NCBI GenBank assembly: GCA_965247375.1
Contig: CBDFHU010000139.1
Location: forward strand, 1 to 64,000
Direction: 5' to 3'
DNA length: 64,000 nt
DNA from: Arsenicibacter sp965247375
GTDB lineage: Bacteria; Bacteroidota; Bacteroidia; Cytophagales; Spirosomataceae
Shown here: positions 36,397 to 45,054 of the stretch, one piece after another
Layout of the letters: every line of letters begins with the position of its first letter
Position numbering within the stretch: position 1 is the first letter of the stretch
Position numbers and translations under genes: made by a program
Notes under the pieces: model-generated
What the model saw: the letters and a program-made list of their open reading frames with translations, nothing else
The model's database searches: none
What the model was told of the DNA's origin: nothing

Positions 36397-36968
36397 CACA
36401 ACAAAACCAATGGACGCTGACGCTGCTTGTGTGGGCAGGGCTGCTGCTGAATCAGGGCTGCCGTCCTGCCACACCGGCGTTAACGCTTATCAGCCGCCAC
36501 AAAACCGGTCTTGTCAGTGACGGCGGGCCTGTGCGGTCGGTAGTGTATCGCGAACGCACAGGCCTCGTCCGGATTGTCGATATAACGGGCCGGCGGGCGC
36601 TGGTTTCGCCGTTACAGGTATGGGGCTACCGGCAGGCCGGCGGTAAAACGTTCCGCCTGTATCAGGGCACTTTTTATGAGGTGCTGGAACAGGCCGATGT
36701 CTGTGTGTACACGATTCAGGAATTCGGGGAAGCGGCCAAAGACTACTATTATTTCAGCCGTACGCCCCACGGCGATATCCTGACGCTGACCCGTAAAAAC
36801 CTTCAGGCGGCCTTTCACGACGAACCGTGTATGCTGGCCTTTATCGCCCGTTCGCGTCCGTCAGAATGGTTGACGGTGCAGGGTGCAGGGCGGGGAGCGG
36901 GGGGCGCGGGGCATCTGGGGATTGTAAACGCTCTTCGCGGCTGTATGGTCGCGCAGACAGGAATGTAA
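36393..36968 (+). CDS. Hypothetical lipoprotein, last gene of the efflux operon
   Basis: 191 residues from a GTG start that overlaps the membrane-fusion stop by 4 nt, so translation is probably coupled. The N-terminus TLTLLVWAGLLLNQGC looks like a lipoprotein signal. I do not recognise the family. The central part, with VVYRERTGLVRIVDITGRRALV and FYEVLEQADVCVYTIQEFGE, is beta-rich. Near the C-terminus a Gly-rich stretch (GAGRGAGGAGHLG) is encoded by a G-run tract at 36881-36920 that could fold as a G-quadruplex; this tail may be a recent repeat insertion. Confidence 0.7.
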   Translation: MTQQNQWTLTLLVWAGLLLNQGCRPATPALTLISRHKTGLVSDGGPVRSVVYRERTGLVRIVDITGRRALVSPLQVWGYRQAGGKTFRLYQGTFYEVLEQADVCVYTIQEFGEAAKDYYYFSRTPHGDILTLTRKNLQAAFHDEPCMLAFIARSRPSEWLTVQGAGRGAGGAGHLGIVNALRGCMVAQTGM

Positions 36969-36987
36969 GAATAACATGCAGTTCGTG

Positions 36988-37038
36988 ACCAGCGGCCCGT
37001 GTCAATCCTTTTGACACGGGCCGCTGGTCCGCTTTTTT
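36988..37038 (+). terminator. Terminator of the efflux operon
   Basis: Perfect 18-bp stem, 36988-37005 with 37011-37028, 5-nt loop, followed by six T at 37033-37038. It lies 20 nt after the last gene of the efflux operon. Confidence 0.9.
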
Positions 37039-37054
37039 AATGGCTTTGTACCAA

Positions 37055-37062
37055 TAGGTTTG
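37055..37062 (+). promoter_or_regulatory. Probable -7 box (TAGGTTTG) of the TlpA-like gene
   Basis: TAGGTTTG matches TAnnTTTG exactly. The only candidate -33 is the T-run of the preceding terminator (about 18 nt upstream), so the terminator tail may double as the -33 region. The start codon is 55 nt downstream. Confidence 0.4.
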
Positions 37063-37116
37063 TTGAATGGAGGGTTTGGGTGCATCTTACCTGCTCAACC
37101 ATTAAACACACTAATT

Positions 37117-38217
37117 ATGAGCTTCCTGTCCAAACCACTTCTCCTTTTTCTCTGCCTTATTGCCTTAGCCAGCTGTGAACAGAAACCCAAAACAATCTCG
37201 GTAAAAGGGAATATCCCCGGGCTGCCGGACGGTAAAGTGCTGCTGCATGAGCCGTTCAAAACTAACGTCTATGACTCCACCACCTCCCGTAACGGTGCAT
37301 TTACTTTTCTGCTGTCGGCCGAAAAATACCCTGAACCCATTCCCGTTTCGCTTCGCCATGTTGCTGCCGATGGCAAGATCAGGGATTTTTGCTACAGGGT
37401 GGCAAAGTCGTATGGACAAGGTGTCTGGGTCTACAGTGATTTTATGCTGGAAGACGAGACGTTCATTAACAAAAAACCTGAAGGCGAAATGAAGGTGCCC
37501 GACGGGAGGATTTTATGGCAGTTCGATACTACGATACAAGTGGGAAAGCAATCACTACTAAAATATAAAGACAAACAAACATTTTATGAAACCCGCAATA
37601 TTGCCCTGTTGAAGAAAAAAATTGAAGCCGATCCGTACTCGTTTCATTACCTGTATACCCTGAAAGAACGGATATGGGGCTTTTCCGACGCGCAGTTTAA
37701 CACGTTGTTTGCCGCCTTTGATAAAGAGGTGCAGGAGAGTAAGACCGGTAAAGAACTGCTGAATTTCGTGCAGACCCGTTCGTCAAAAAAGCTCAGTCAC
37801 GCAACCGGGTTGTTCGGCGTCGACGGTAAAATGGCGCCCGTACTCGAAAAAGACGCCAAATATACCATGGTGATTCTCTGGGCCTACTGGTGCGGTCCGT
37901 GCCGGGCTGAGATTCCGACGCTTAAGAAGATATACACACGCTTTGCCGGTAAGCCACAGGTAGACATGGTATCGGTCACGGTTGACGCCGACGAGGTGAA
38001 ATGGAAACAGGCGCTTGAAGCCGAAAAGATGCCCTGGAAGCAGCTCCGCATTACCCCTGATGCCGAACTGTATATGCATGAGCTCTTTAGTTATACCAAT
38101 GCTATTCCGGTGGTGATTCTGGTTGATCAGCAGGGAAAATTGCTGAAGCGGATTGAGGGATCCGATACGAAGGCCCTGCTCGAAATGGCCGACTACATTG
38201 CCGCGCAGGATGTTTAA
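37117..38217 (+). CDS. TlpA-like thioredoxin lipoprotein
   Basis: 366 residues from the ATG at 37117 (MSFLSKPLLLFLCLIALASC), a lipoprotein signal with the lipobox LASC. The N-terminal domain (ISVKGNIPGLPDGKVLLHEPF) is the DUF4369-like beta domain found before TlpA thioredoxins in Bacteroidota. The C-terminal domain has the redox motif W-C-G-P-C (VILWAYWCGPCRAEIPTLKKI) and the cis-Pro loop NAIPVVILVDQQGKLL. It is presumably a periplasm-facing disulfide reductase. Confidence 0.92.
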   Translation: MSFLSKPLLLFLCLIALASCEQKPKTISVKGNIPGLPDGKVLLHEPFKTNVYDSTTSRNGAFTFLLSAEKYPEPIPVSLRHVAADGKIRDFCYRVAKSYGQGVWVYSDFMLEDETFINKKPEGEMKVPDGRILWQFDTTIQVGKQSLLKYKDKQTFYETRNIALLKKKIEADPYSFHYLYTLKERIWGFSDAQFNTLFAAFDKEVQESKTGKELLNFVQTRSSKKLSHATGLFGVDGKMAPVLEKDAKYTMVILWAYWCGPCRAEIPTLKKIYTRFAGKPQVDMVSVTVDADEVKWKQALEAEKMPWKQLRITPDAELYMHELFSYTNAIPVVILVDQQGKLLKRIEGSDTKALLEMADYIAAQDV

Positions 38218-38243
38218 AATGTATCGGTAGAGGGTTTAAAAGT

Positions 38244-38279
38244 AAGCGCGGCTGCCCTGATAGAAGAGCAGCCGCGCTT
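38244..38279. terminator. Bidirectional terminator between convergent genes
   Basis: Perfect 12-bp stem AAGCGCGGCTGC (38244-38255) with GCAGCCGCGCTT (38268-38279). It lies 27 nt after the TlpA-like stop and 17 nt before the stop of the convergent hydrolase gene. Confidence 0.8.
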
Positions 38280-38295
38280 TTGCTGTCTGACGGAA

Positions 38296-39168
38296 TTACT
38301 CAATAACGGCTTTGATCACCACCGGCTGGTGATCGGATGGATATCGTTGTTCGTTGGCGTCGGTCAGAACGCCGTATTTCAGCACTTTTACATTTTTGCT
38401 CACGAAAATATAGTCGATCCGGTTTTTCATCGGCGCATCAAACTTGAAGCTGTTGAACGTGCCGTCCGGCCCGTACGGAGGCATCACCGACACCAGTTTC
38501 GAGTCGCTCAGCAGCGTCTGAATGGTTTTAATCTGTTCCGTTTCCGGCGTCGAGTTAAAGTCACCGGCCAGAATGGTTGTCGCGTTTCCGGCGATTTCTT
38601 TCATCTTTTTCACCATCAGATGACCCGACTGCCGGCGCGCTTCAACGCCCTGGTGGTCGAAGTGCACGCTGAAAAAGAAGAACTCTTTTTTCGTGATCAG
38701 ATCCTGAAATTTACCCCATGAGCAAATCCGGTTGCAGCACGTGGCGTCCCAGCCTTTACCGGGCTTGTCAGGCGTTTCGCTGAGCCAGAAATTGCCTGAT
38801 TTTAAGAGCTTAAACCGGTCTTTGCGGTAGAAAATGGCGGAGTGTTCGCCTGCTTCCTTCCCGTCGTCACGGCCGGCGCCGAAAAAGGTGTATTCCGGCA
38901 TTTCGGCCAGATCGTTCAGCTGTCCGCGCAGTCCTTCCTGCGTGCCGAAAATATCCCACTCGTGGTACCGGACCAGTGCTTTCACGTTTTCCTTCCGGTT
39001 CGGCCAGGCATTGGGCCCGTCGTTCGGTGTATTATACCGCAGGTTATAGCTGGCGATATTGATGGGTGTATTTTTCTGCGCAAATGCCAGCTGAGTCAGC
39101 ACAAGGCAGAGCGCTAAAAAGAGTTTTTCATAGAGTACTGAAAAACAAAAGAAAAGGTAAAGCGCCAT
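38296..39168 (-). CDS. Endonuclease/exonuclease/phosphatase-family secreted hydrolase
   Basis: About 290 residues with a hydrophobic N-terminus (LYEKLFLALCLVLTQLAFAQ). The fold's motifs are INIASYNLRYN, IFGTQEG, FSVHFDHQGVEARR, ILAGDFNSTPE, RIDYIFVSKN and the catalytic SDHQPVV. Enzymes of this fold cleave phosphodiester bonds in nucleic acids, lipids or sphingomyelin; the substrate is unknown. Both in-frame ATG codons (39168 and 39177) lie in a terminator-like hairpin (39161-39183), so start and expression are uncertain. It is downstream of susD on the same strand. Confidence 0.85.
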   Translation of the reverse strand: MALYLFFCFSVLYEKLFLALCLVLTQLAFAQKNTPINIASYNLRYNTPNDGPNAWPNRKENVKALVRYHEWDIFGTQEGLRGQLNDLAEMPEYTFFGAGRDDGKEAGEHSAIFYRKDRFKLLKSGNFWLSETPDKPGKGWDATCCNRICSWGKFQDLITKKEFFFFSVHFDHQGVEARRQSGHLMVKKMKEIAGNATTILAGDFNSTPETEQIKTIQTLLSDSKLVSVMPPYGPDGTFNSFKFDAPMKNRIDYIFVSKNVKVLKYGVLTDANEQRYPSDHQPVVIKAVIE

Positions 39169-39183
39169 GCCCGACATGGCGCT
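39161..39183 (-). terminator. Hairpin over the start of the EEP-family gene
   Basis: AGCGCCATG (39161-39169) pairs with CATGGCGCT (39175-39183) around a 5-nt loop, and on the minus strand is followed by a T-rich run. It could terminate susCD transcripts or sequester the ATG of the next gene. Confidence 0.6.
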
Positions 39184-39242
39184 GGTTTACCAGGAAAAGA
39201 CAAAACAATCTCAAATCAACTCATTTGAAAGTAAGATAAATT

Positions 39243-39314
39243 GGCTGTTTCTGATGGTTGCTGGTTGTTTCTGATAGTTACTAAAACTCAGAACAACCAG
39301 CAACTCAAACAGCC
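39243..39314. repeat. Imperfect hairpin repeat after susD
   Basis: The arm 39243-39274 pairs with 39288-39314, with a gap of 5 nt in the right arm. The core GTTGCTGGTTGTT also occurs in the araA-araD hairpin. It begins 2 nt after the susD stop on the minus strand and may help end the susCD transcript. Confidence 0.55.
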
Positions 39315-39315
39315 G

Positions 39316-41091
39316 TTACTCCCATCCCGGATTCTGGCCGATTTTGGGGTTCATGAGACGGTCGGTTTCCGGAATCGGGTAGAGGTAGTGTTTTTCCTCC
39401 CATTTCCGCGGAATGTTAGACAGCCACGTCAGTTCGCCATAGGTATCGTTCTTCAGACGCTGCGGATTCGGTACGCCGTTGATCGTCTCGGCCACGTTGA
39501 TGTAGGTGACGCCCGCCAGCTGGGTTGCCGGTTTTACCTTGTAGAACACCACGTCGTTTTTACCGTCTTCGTTCAGGTCGAGCGGCTTGTCGAGGGCCGG
39601 TACGTAGAAACCATTCCAGGTCTGTTCCATCAGCTGACCACGGTTCCAGCGGACGATGTCGTAGAAACGGAAGCCTTCCAGCACCAGCTCAATACCCCGT
39701 TCGCGGCGGATTTCCATCAGCGACGGATCGCTGATTTCGGGGAAATAATTGGCTTTCATGTATGGGTCAACCACGGTTGGCTTTGCTGTCAGACCGGCCG
39801 TAATACCGGCCCGTTTCCGGAGTGCACCGACTGTTTTGGTCCAGTCGTCGTTGGTGAGCGTACCCAGTTCGGCTTTGGCTTCGGCGTAGTTGAGCAGGAT
39901 TTCGGCATAGCGCATCATCGAAATGGAGTTATCGTTGCGCGAGCCACCGTCATAGTACGTATCGTCGAGCGACCACTTGATCGGCATGTAGCCGGTATAG
40001 GTGTAGGAGAACACCGGCGGCCCCGGTTCGGTGGCCCCGCCGTTGATGCGGGTGTAATTGCCCATCCGGATGGTCTGCTGCAGGCGCTTGTCGCGGTTTT
40101 TTACCTCGTCCATGAACGTCATTGTTTCGTAACCCTGTTTGCCGGTAAACGGCGTGCCGTCGATGTTCAGGTAGGTGTTCACAAACGTGCGGATGAAGCT
40201 GACGCGGGCCCCGTAGGTCGCGCTGGTCCACCACCAGTTGGCATCGTTATAGACGCTCAGGGCCGGGTCTACGACGGCCGACAACATGATTTCGTTGGTC
40301 ACCGGTGTTTTGTTGATAAACAGCTGCCGGTACGATTTGTCGGTGCCGCCCGTTTCGTTCAGGCTGAAACCACCCTCGCTCATCACCGTTGTAGCGGCCG
40401 CGGCGGCTTCGGTAAGCCATTTTTCGGCCGTGCTGCCGAGGTTATAACTTTTGCGGTAGCGCCGGAACGTACCCTCAAACAGACAAACCCGCGATTTAAA
40501 GCCGAGTGCCACATATTTGGTAATCAGGCTGCGGCTGTTGTCGGTGGTAGTCCGGATGTTCTGAGCAGCATAGTTCAGGTCGGCCAGAACCGAGTCCATC
40601 ACCATCGTACGCGGGTCGCGGCCGTTGAACAGGGCGGGGTCCGTTACGTTCATCGGCGTATTAATCCACGGCACATCCCCGAACCGTTTTACCTTGTCGA
40701 AGTAGAAATACGCCCGGAAAAAGCGCGCCAGCCCCATATAGTGACGGCGGATTTCAACCGGTACGGCCGGGCTGGTGTTGTTGGCAATAAAGTAGTTGAT
40801 GTTCCGCAGGGCCGTCCATGACCAGCCCGAACTCTGACGCGGTCCGAACGCACCTTCCCGCAGAAAATCAGGCACCTGCGTCCGGGCGGCATAGTCGGCC
40901 ATGGCGTCGCTCTGGTGAATATCACTGGCCGTCGGAAGGTTATCGTAGAACGAGTTGGCGTACAGGTCCAGCCCTTTTTCGCTGCCGAACACCGCCTCGC
41001 GCGAAGCCGTAGCTTCGGGCATCTGGTTTAAGTCATTGCACCCCGCCAGCGACAGGCCGGCCAATATCAGGGCGATAGAATATTTTTTCAT
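39316..41091 (-). CDS. SusD/RagB-family outer-membrane lipoprotein
   Basis: 591 residues from the ATG at 41091 (MKKYSIALILAGLSLAGC), a lipoprotein signal with LAGC; an ATG 12 nt upstream is possible. Family blocks are LRNINYFIANN, RHYMGLARFFRAYFYFDKVKRFGDVPWI, ALGFKSRVCLFEGTFRRY, MRYAEILLNYAEAKAELG, LMEIRRERGIELVLEGFRFYDIVRWNRG and the C-terminal KHYLYPIPETDRLMNPKIGQNPGW. It binds glycan at the cell surface and works with the adjacent SusC-like receptor (24-nt gap). The substrate is not visible from sequence. No ECF sigma/anti-sigma pair or hybrid sensor lies nearby. Confidence 0.96.
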   Translation of the reverse strand: MKKYSIALILAGLSLAGCNDLNQMPEATASREAVFGSEKGLDLYANSFYDNLPTASDIHQSDAMADYAARTQVPDFLREGAFGPRQSSGWSWTALRNINYFIANNTSPAVPVEIRRHYMGLARFFRAYFYFDKVKRFGDVPWINTPMNVTDPALFNGRDPRTMVMDSVLADLNYAAQNIRTTTDNSRSLITKYVALGFKSRVCLFEGTFRRYRKSYNLGSTAEKWLTEAAAAATTVMSEGGFSLNETGGTDKSYRQLFINKTPVTNEIMLSAVVDPALSVYNDANWWWTSATYGARVSFIRTFVNTYLNIDGTPFTGKQGYETMTFMDEVKNRDKRLQQTIRMGNYTRINGGATEPGPPVFSYTYTGYMPIKWSLDDTYYDGGSRNDNSISMMRYAEILLNYAEAKAELGTLTNDDWTKTVGALRKRAGITAGLTAKPTVVDPYMKANYFPEISDPSLMEIRRERGIELVLEGFRFYDIVRWNRGQLMEQTWNGFYVPALDKPLDLNEDGKNDVVFYKVKPATQLAGVTYINVAETINGVPNPQRLKNDTYGELTWLSNIPRKWEEKHYLYPIPETDRLMNPKIGQNPGWE

Positions 41092-41115
41092 GCGTAATGA
41101 CAAGTTGAGTGCTGA

Positions 41116-44100
41116 TTAAAACGTGGCGGACAGACCCATAGTGAAACTTTTCAGAATCGGGTAGTTGTGGCCGTTGCCGCTGGTGCCCGAGGTCAGGACC
41201 GCATCCGAGCCGCCGAGGTTTTCAACGTCGAGGTCGCGGGTCAGGCGGTACAACGGTGACCATGACCACAGGTTTTCGCCCGACACAAACACCCGTGCAT
41301 TGCTCATCCCGATCCGGCCGACCACCGCGCGGGGCAGGTTATAACCGATCTGGATGTTTTTCAGCCGGATGTAAGCCGCGTTCTGGAGGTATTTCGTTTG
41401 TGTTTGCGTCAGCTCACCGGACCCGTTCTGGGCCGTGTAGCCTCTCAGACGTGGCAGGTAGGCATCTGGATTGCTTTCTGACCACATGTTGTCCAGCTGC
41501 CAGGCCGGCACCCGGTTATACGGCCGGTTATACGGTCCCCAGAACGTACCAGCTTCTGCGCCCGGCCACCAGTCCTGCTTGCCGACCCCCTGGAAGAATG
41601 CCGAGAAGAAAAAGTTGTTCCAGTCGGCCCCGGCCATGATGCCGTAGGTGTAACGCGGTGTCGAGTTGCCGATAATCCGGCGGTCGCCGGGATTGCCGAC
41701 GGTGTTATCGCCGTTGTTGATGACGCCGTCGCCGTTCAGGTCGCGGAACTTGATATCGCCCGGTAGCCACTGGCCGGTATTCGACGCTTTGTACAGGGTT
41801 TGTTTCGGCGAGTTTTTCACATCGTCGGCCGACGTAAAGTACCCTGCGGTCTCGAAGCCCCAGATTTCGCCGACCCGCTGCCCCACGTAGTAATCGCTCA
41901 GTTTTTTGTCGGGGTTATTGTAGCGGTCGATGGTAGCCTGATAATCGGCCATGGTCAGGCGCAGTTCGTAGTTCAGCGGCTTCGACGAAACCGTGAATTT
42001 GTCGCGCCAGCTCAGTACAGCCTCCCAGCCTTTGGTCGTCAGATCGGCGTAGTTTCCTTTCGGCACTCCCGTACCGAATACGGCCGGCAGGGTCATGCCC
42101 ACCGTAAACATATCCGTTGTTTTCCGGATGTAGGCATCGGCCGTCAGTTGCAGGCGGTTGTTAAACATGCCCAGATCGATGCCGAGGTCCTGCGTTGTTG
42201 AGGTTTCCCAGGTCAGTCCGTCCGGCAATACGCCCGGCTGACTGGTGCGCTGCGGCCGGACTCCGTTCAGGATGCGGCCAGACTGCGCAATCGAAAACTG
42301 CTCCTGAAACGCGTAGGAACCGATACTACCATTACCCAGTGAGCCATACGAAGCCCGCAGTTTAAGGTCGGTGATGAAACGCGGCGAGACTTTCCAGAAC
42401 GATTCGTTCGAAATCCGCCAGCCGGCCGATATCGACGGGAAGAAGGCATAGCGCTCACCCGACGGGAACTTCGACGAACCATCGTAGCGGCCGTTCAGTT
42501 CGAGCAGGTACCGGTCTTTGAACCCGTAGTTTAAGCGGTAGAAACCACCGACCACGGCCCATTTTTCCCAGCCGCCGCTCGTGGTTATCGACTGACCCAG
42601 CGCCAGGTTAATGTCCTGAGCACCTTCGTAAATCAACCCGTTCCGGACCGCTTCGAGGCGCTTGTAGGTCGACTGTTCGTAGTTATACCCGGCCAGCACC
42701 TTTACGTAATGGTTCGGGTGGAAATTCGGTTCGTATTCGGCGTAGAGGTTGGTGGCCGTGTAGAGCGTTTCGCGGTAAATATTCTGGAGGTCGTTGGTAT
42801 TGGTACCGACGTACTCGATAACCCCCGGTTTGCGGCTGTACGGCACCGGCACCCGTGTCCGGAATTCGTTATCGTCCGTATTCTGGAACGTAAAGTTGCC
42901 TTTTACGCGGAACTTGTCATTGAAAAACTGTGATGCAAAGTCGGTTGTATTCCGGAACACGCGCTTATCCATGTCGATTCCGTTTTTACCGTACCAGAAG
43001 TCGCCGACGGTGTAGGCGGCTGAGTAAGAAAGGGTTCCGTCGGGGTTAAACATCGGCGACATGTTGTGTCCTTCGTCCGAAATGTTCCGCCAGATACTGC
43101 CACCTTCGCCGACGTTCAGCGGGTTGTGGTATTTCATCGACGAGAAATCCGCGTTGTTCGTGATTTTCAGCCACGGATACAGCTGAATCGAGCCTTTTGC
43201 CCGCACGCTCAGAATCCGGTAATCATCGGAATTGTAGCGGAACAGGCCTTCCTGACCATAATAGCGGCCCGTCACGTAGAAATCGGCCTTGCCGCTGCTG
43301 CCCGAAAACGAGAGGTTATGTTCAGTAGCGCTCAGGTTCTTTTTGTACAGCTCCTTGTACCAGTCGGTACTGGCGTAATAAACGTACTCGCCGTTGGCAC
43401 CTACTTCGACCTGCGGCAAGCTCGGGTCTTTCGAGCGGCGTTCTAATTCAGCCAGATAGGCAGGGGAGAAGCGTACTGTTTTGTTGACGTTCTGCGGCGT
43501 TTGCGAGTAGTCGTTCCACGCCGTCCATGCTTCGTTGAATATTTTGGCAAAAGTGTATCCTTCGGTAACGAAATCAGGGACGGTTGTCGGACTTTTGATG
43601 GAACGATTGAGGGAGTAGGTGACACTGGTCCGGTCTTTGACCGGGCTTTTGGTGGTAATCAGTACAACGCCGAACGCGCCCCGTGCTCCGTAAATTGCGG
43701 CAGAGGCGGCATCTTTCAGCACCGAAATCGACGCAATGTCATTCGGGTTTAACCGGCTCGGATCACCTTCAACGCCGTCGATCAGCACCAGCGCATTACC
43801 GCCCTGGCCGATTGAGGTTGTGCCGCGGATGTTATAGCGCGGCGATTGGGTAGGCTTCCCGTCGCCCATGGTCAGGTTCAGGTTGGGAATGACCCCTTGC
43901 AGCCCCTGCGACAGGTTAGGCAGGGAACGGTTTTCGAGGACTTCGCTGGTCACCTGGTCAACGGCGCCGGTCAGGTTTACCTTTTTCTGGGTGCCGTATC
44001 CCACCACAACCACCTCATTGAGGGCTTTGGCGTCGGGTTTCAGGCTGATGGCCAGGCTGGTCTGGTTGCCAACCGTTACTTCCCGTGATTCGTACCCGAC

Positions 44101-44412
44101 AAAGCTGAATACCAGCACCGCATTGGCATTCGGAACCACAAGTTTGAAATTACCGTCTGCATCGGTGGTCGTGCCTTTAGTAGTACCTTTCAGCACCACA
44201 CTCACCCCCGGCAGACCGCTGGTTTTCTCGCCGTCAGTGACTTTGCCCTGTACGTTGATATCGGCCGTGACGGTAGTGCCGTCGGCCGGTACCCGTCCGG
44301 TTCGGGTTAGTTTTGCATAAGTCAGCTGCGTCTGCTGACCCGATGCCCGGGCGGCGGGAAAATACGCCGTCAGCCAGGCTACTCCGCTAAGCAAGAGTAT
44401 CGTTTTTTTCAT
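41116..44412 (-). CDS. SusC/RagA-family TonB-dependent receptor
   Basis: 1,098 residues: signal peptide, carboxypeptidase-like domain (about 45-130, GKVTDGEKTSGLPGVSVVLKG), TonB box/plug (VVVVGYGTQKKVNLTGAVDQV, SIGQGGNALVLIDGVEGD, ISVLKDAASAAIYGARGAFGVVLITTK) and a 22-strand outer-membrane barrel ending in FTMGLSATF. The linked SusD gene follows by 24 nt. The receptor imports oligosaccharides with TonB energy. There is a 642-bp stretch upstream without a gene, which must hold the promoter and leader. Confidence 0.97.
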   Translation of the reverse strand: MKKTILLLSGVAWLTAYFPAARASGQQTQLTYAKLTRTGRVPADGTTVTADINVQGKVTDGEKTSGLPGVSVVLKGTTKGTTTDADGNFKLVVPNANAVLVFSFVGYESREVTVGNQTSLAISLKPDAKALNEVVVVGYGTQKKVNLTGAVDQVTSEVLENRSLPNLSQGLQGVIPNLNLTMGDGKPTQSPRYNIRGTTSIGQGGNALVLIDGVEGDPSRLNPNDIASISVLKDAASAAIYGARGAFGVVLITTKSPVKDRTSVTYSLNRSIKSPTTVPDFVTEGYTFAKIFNEAWTAWNDYSQTPQNVNKTVRFSPAYLAELERRSKDPSLPQVEVGANGEYVYYASTDWYKELYKKNLSATEHNLSFSGSSGKADFYVTGRYYGQEGLFRYNSDDYRILSVRAKGSIQLYPWLKITNNADFSSMKYHNPLNVGEGGSIWRNISDEGHNMSPMFNPDGTLSYSAAYTVGDFWYGKNGIDMDKRVFRNTTDFASQFFNDKFRVKGNFTFQNTDDNEFRTRVPVPYSRKPGVIEYVGTNTNDLQNIYRETLYTATNLYAEYEPNFHPNHYVKVLAGYNYEQSTYKRLEAVRNGLIYEGAQDINLALGQSITTSGGWEKWAVVGGFYRLNYGFKDRYLLELNGRYDGSSKFPSGERYAFFPSISAGWRISNESFWKVSPRFITDLKLRASYGSLGNGSIGSYAFQEQFSIAQSGRILNGVRPQRTSQPGVLPDGLTWETSTTQDLGIDLGMFNNRLQLTADAYIRKTTDMFTVGMTLPAVFGTGVPKGNYADLTTKGWEAVLSWRDKFTVSSKPLNYELRLTMADYQATIDRYNNPDKKLSDYYVGQRVGEIWGFETAGYFTSADDVKNSPKQTLYKASNTGQWLPGDIKFRDLNGDGVINNGDNTVGNPGDRRIIGNSTPRYTYGIMAGADWNNFFFSAFFQGVGKQDWWPGAEAGTFWGPYNRPYNRVPAWQLDNMWSESNPDAYLPRLRGYTAQNGSGELTQTQTKYLQNAAYIRLKNIQIGYNLPRAVVGRIGMSNARVFVSGENLWSWSPLYRLTRDLDVENLGGSDAVLTSGTSGNGHNYPILKSFTMGLSATF

Positions 44413-45054
44413 AAGTTGTAAAAGGTAACTGATAAGTAAGTTATTGACAGGTACTATATTTGCAGCATTCGTTAGAGCCGGTGTATACCGACAGAGAAGG
44501 CCTGCTGCGTCCTTGATGGCCGGGCCTGAACGCAGCAGCGGGAGCAGGAATAAGTCTTAGGTAAGCGTCACATTCATGTCTGCAAAATTCAGGGAAATGT
44601 CTCGTTTTTGCCGGTCTGAAATCGTTATTTAACTATAAAATCTGAACACTAAAATGTAAACAAAATATAATATTTAGTACTCTTATTTAAGTGCATAGGG
44701 GCCTTTTAGGCCTGTAAAGCTATATTTATATAATTTTAAGCCACGCATACGGACAGGACTCTTTTGATAATAAGAAGGGGGTGAAAATTAGAATAGTACT
44801 ATTTGAGAAGAAAATAAAAATACCACTGGAGAGCCGGTAAATCCGGAACGTAACAATTCTGACTGCGGGTATCCTTGTCAGGAAATTGTTAACAAGCCCG
44901 ATCATTCATGTTTCATGGTAACTGATACTCCGGCAAGAATCGGGCAGGTGCCGGAGCGTGCTGGTCACGACGCTGATTGGTTGTGTATTAGAAATAAAAA
45001 ACCTGCCGGAGGTAAGTAACTTCCGGCAGGTTTGATAATTGAAATCAGCTATCT
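44413..45054. other. Non-coding leader region upstream of susC
   Basis: 642 bp without a supportable gene. It holds a stem CTGCTGCGT/ACGCAGCAG (44502-44510 and 44530-44538) about 90-126 nt upstream of the susC start, a TATATTTG box on the plus strand at 44455-44462 (no -33), and a stretch of low G+C at 44620-44830. No good TAnnTTTG box for susC is seen on the minus strand; the nearest is TATATTTTG, one nucleotide too long. The right end carries the terminator of the next gene. Confidence 0.4.
44999..45033 (-). terminator. Terminator of the Cthe_2159-like gene
   Basis: Stem 44999-45010 with 45022-45033 (AAACCTGCCGGA/TCCGGCAGGTTT), followed on the minus strand by TTTTTATTTC. It lies 22 nt after the stop. 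Confidence 0.85.

Noticed and set aside
35395..36474. Minus-strand frame of 359 codons
   Set aside because: It is antisense to the membrane-fusion gene, which has clear lipoyl and coiled-coil motifs.
39241..40821. Long open frame (526 codons) on the plus strand
   Set aside because: It is antisense to susD, with no family features; the susD frame explains the region.
44455..44462. TATATTTG box called as a firm promoter
   Set aside because: No TTTG or TTG at 19-21 nt upstream; kept only as part of the leader description.
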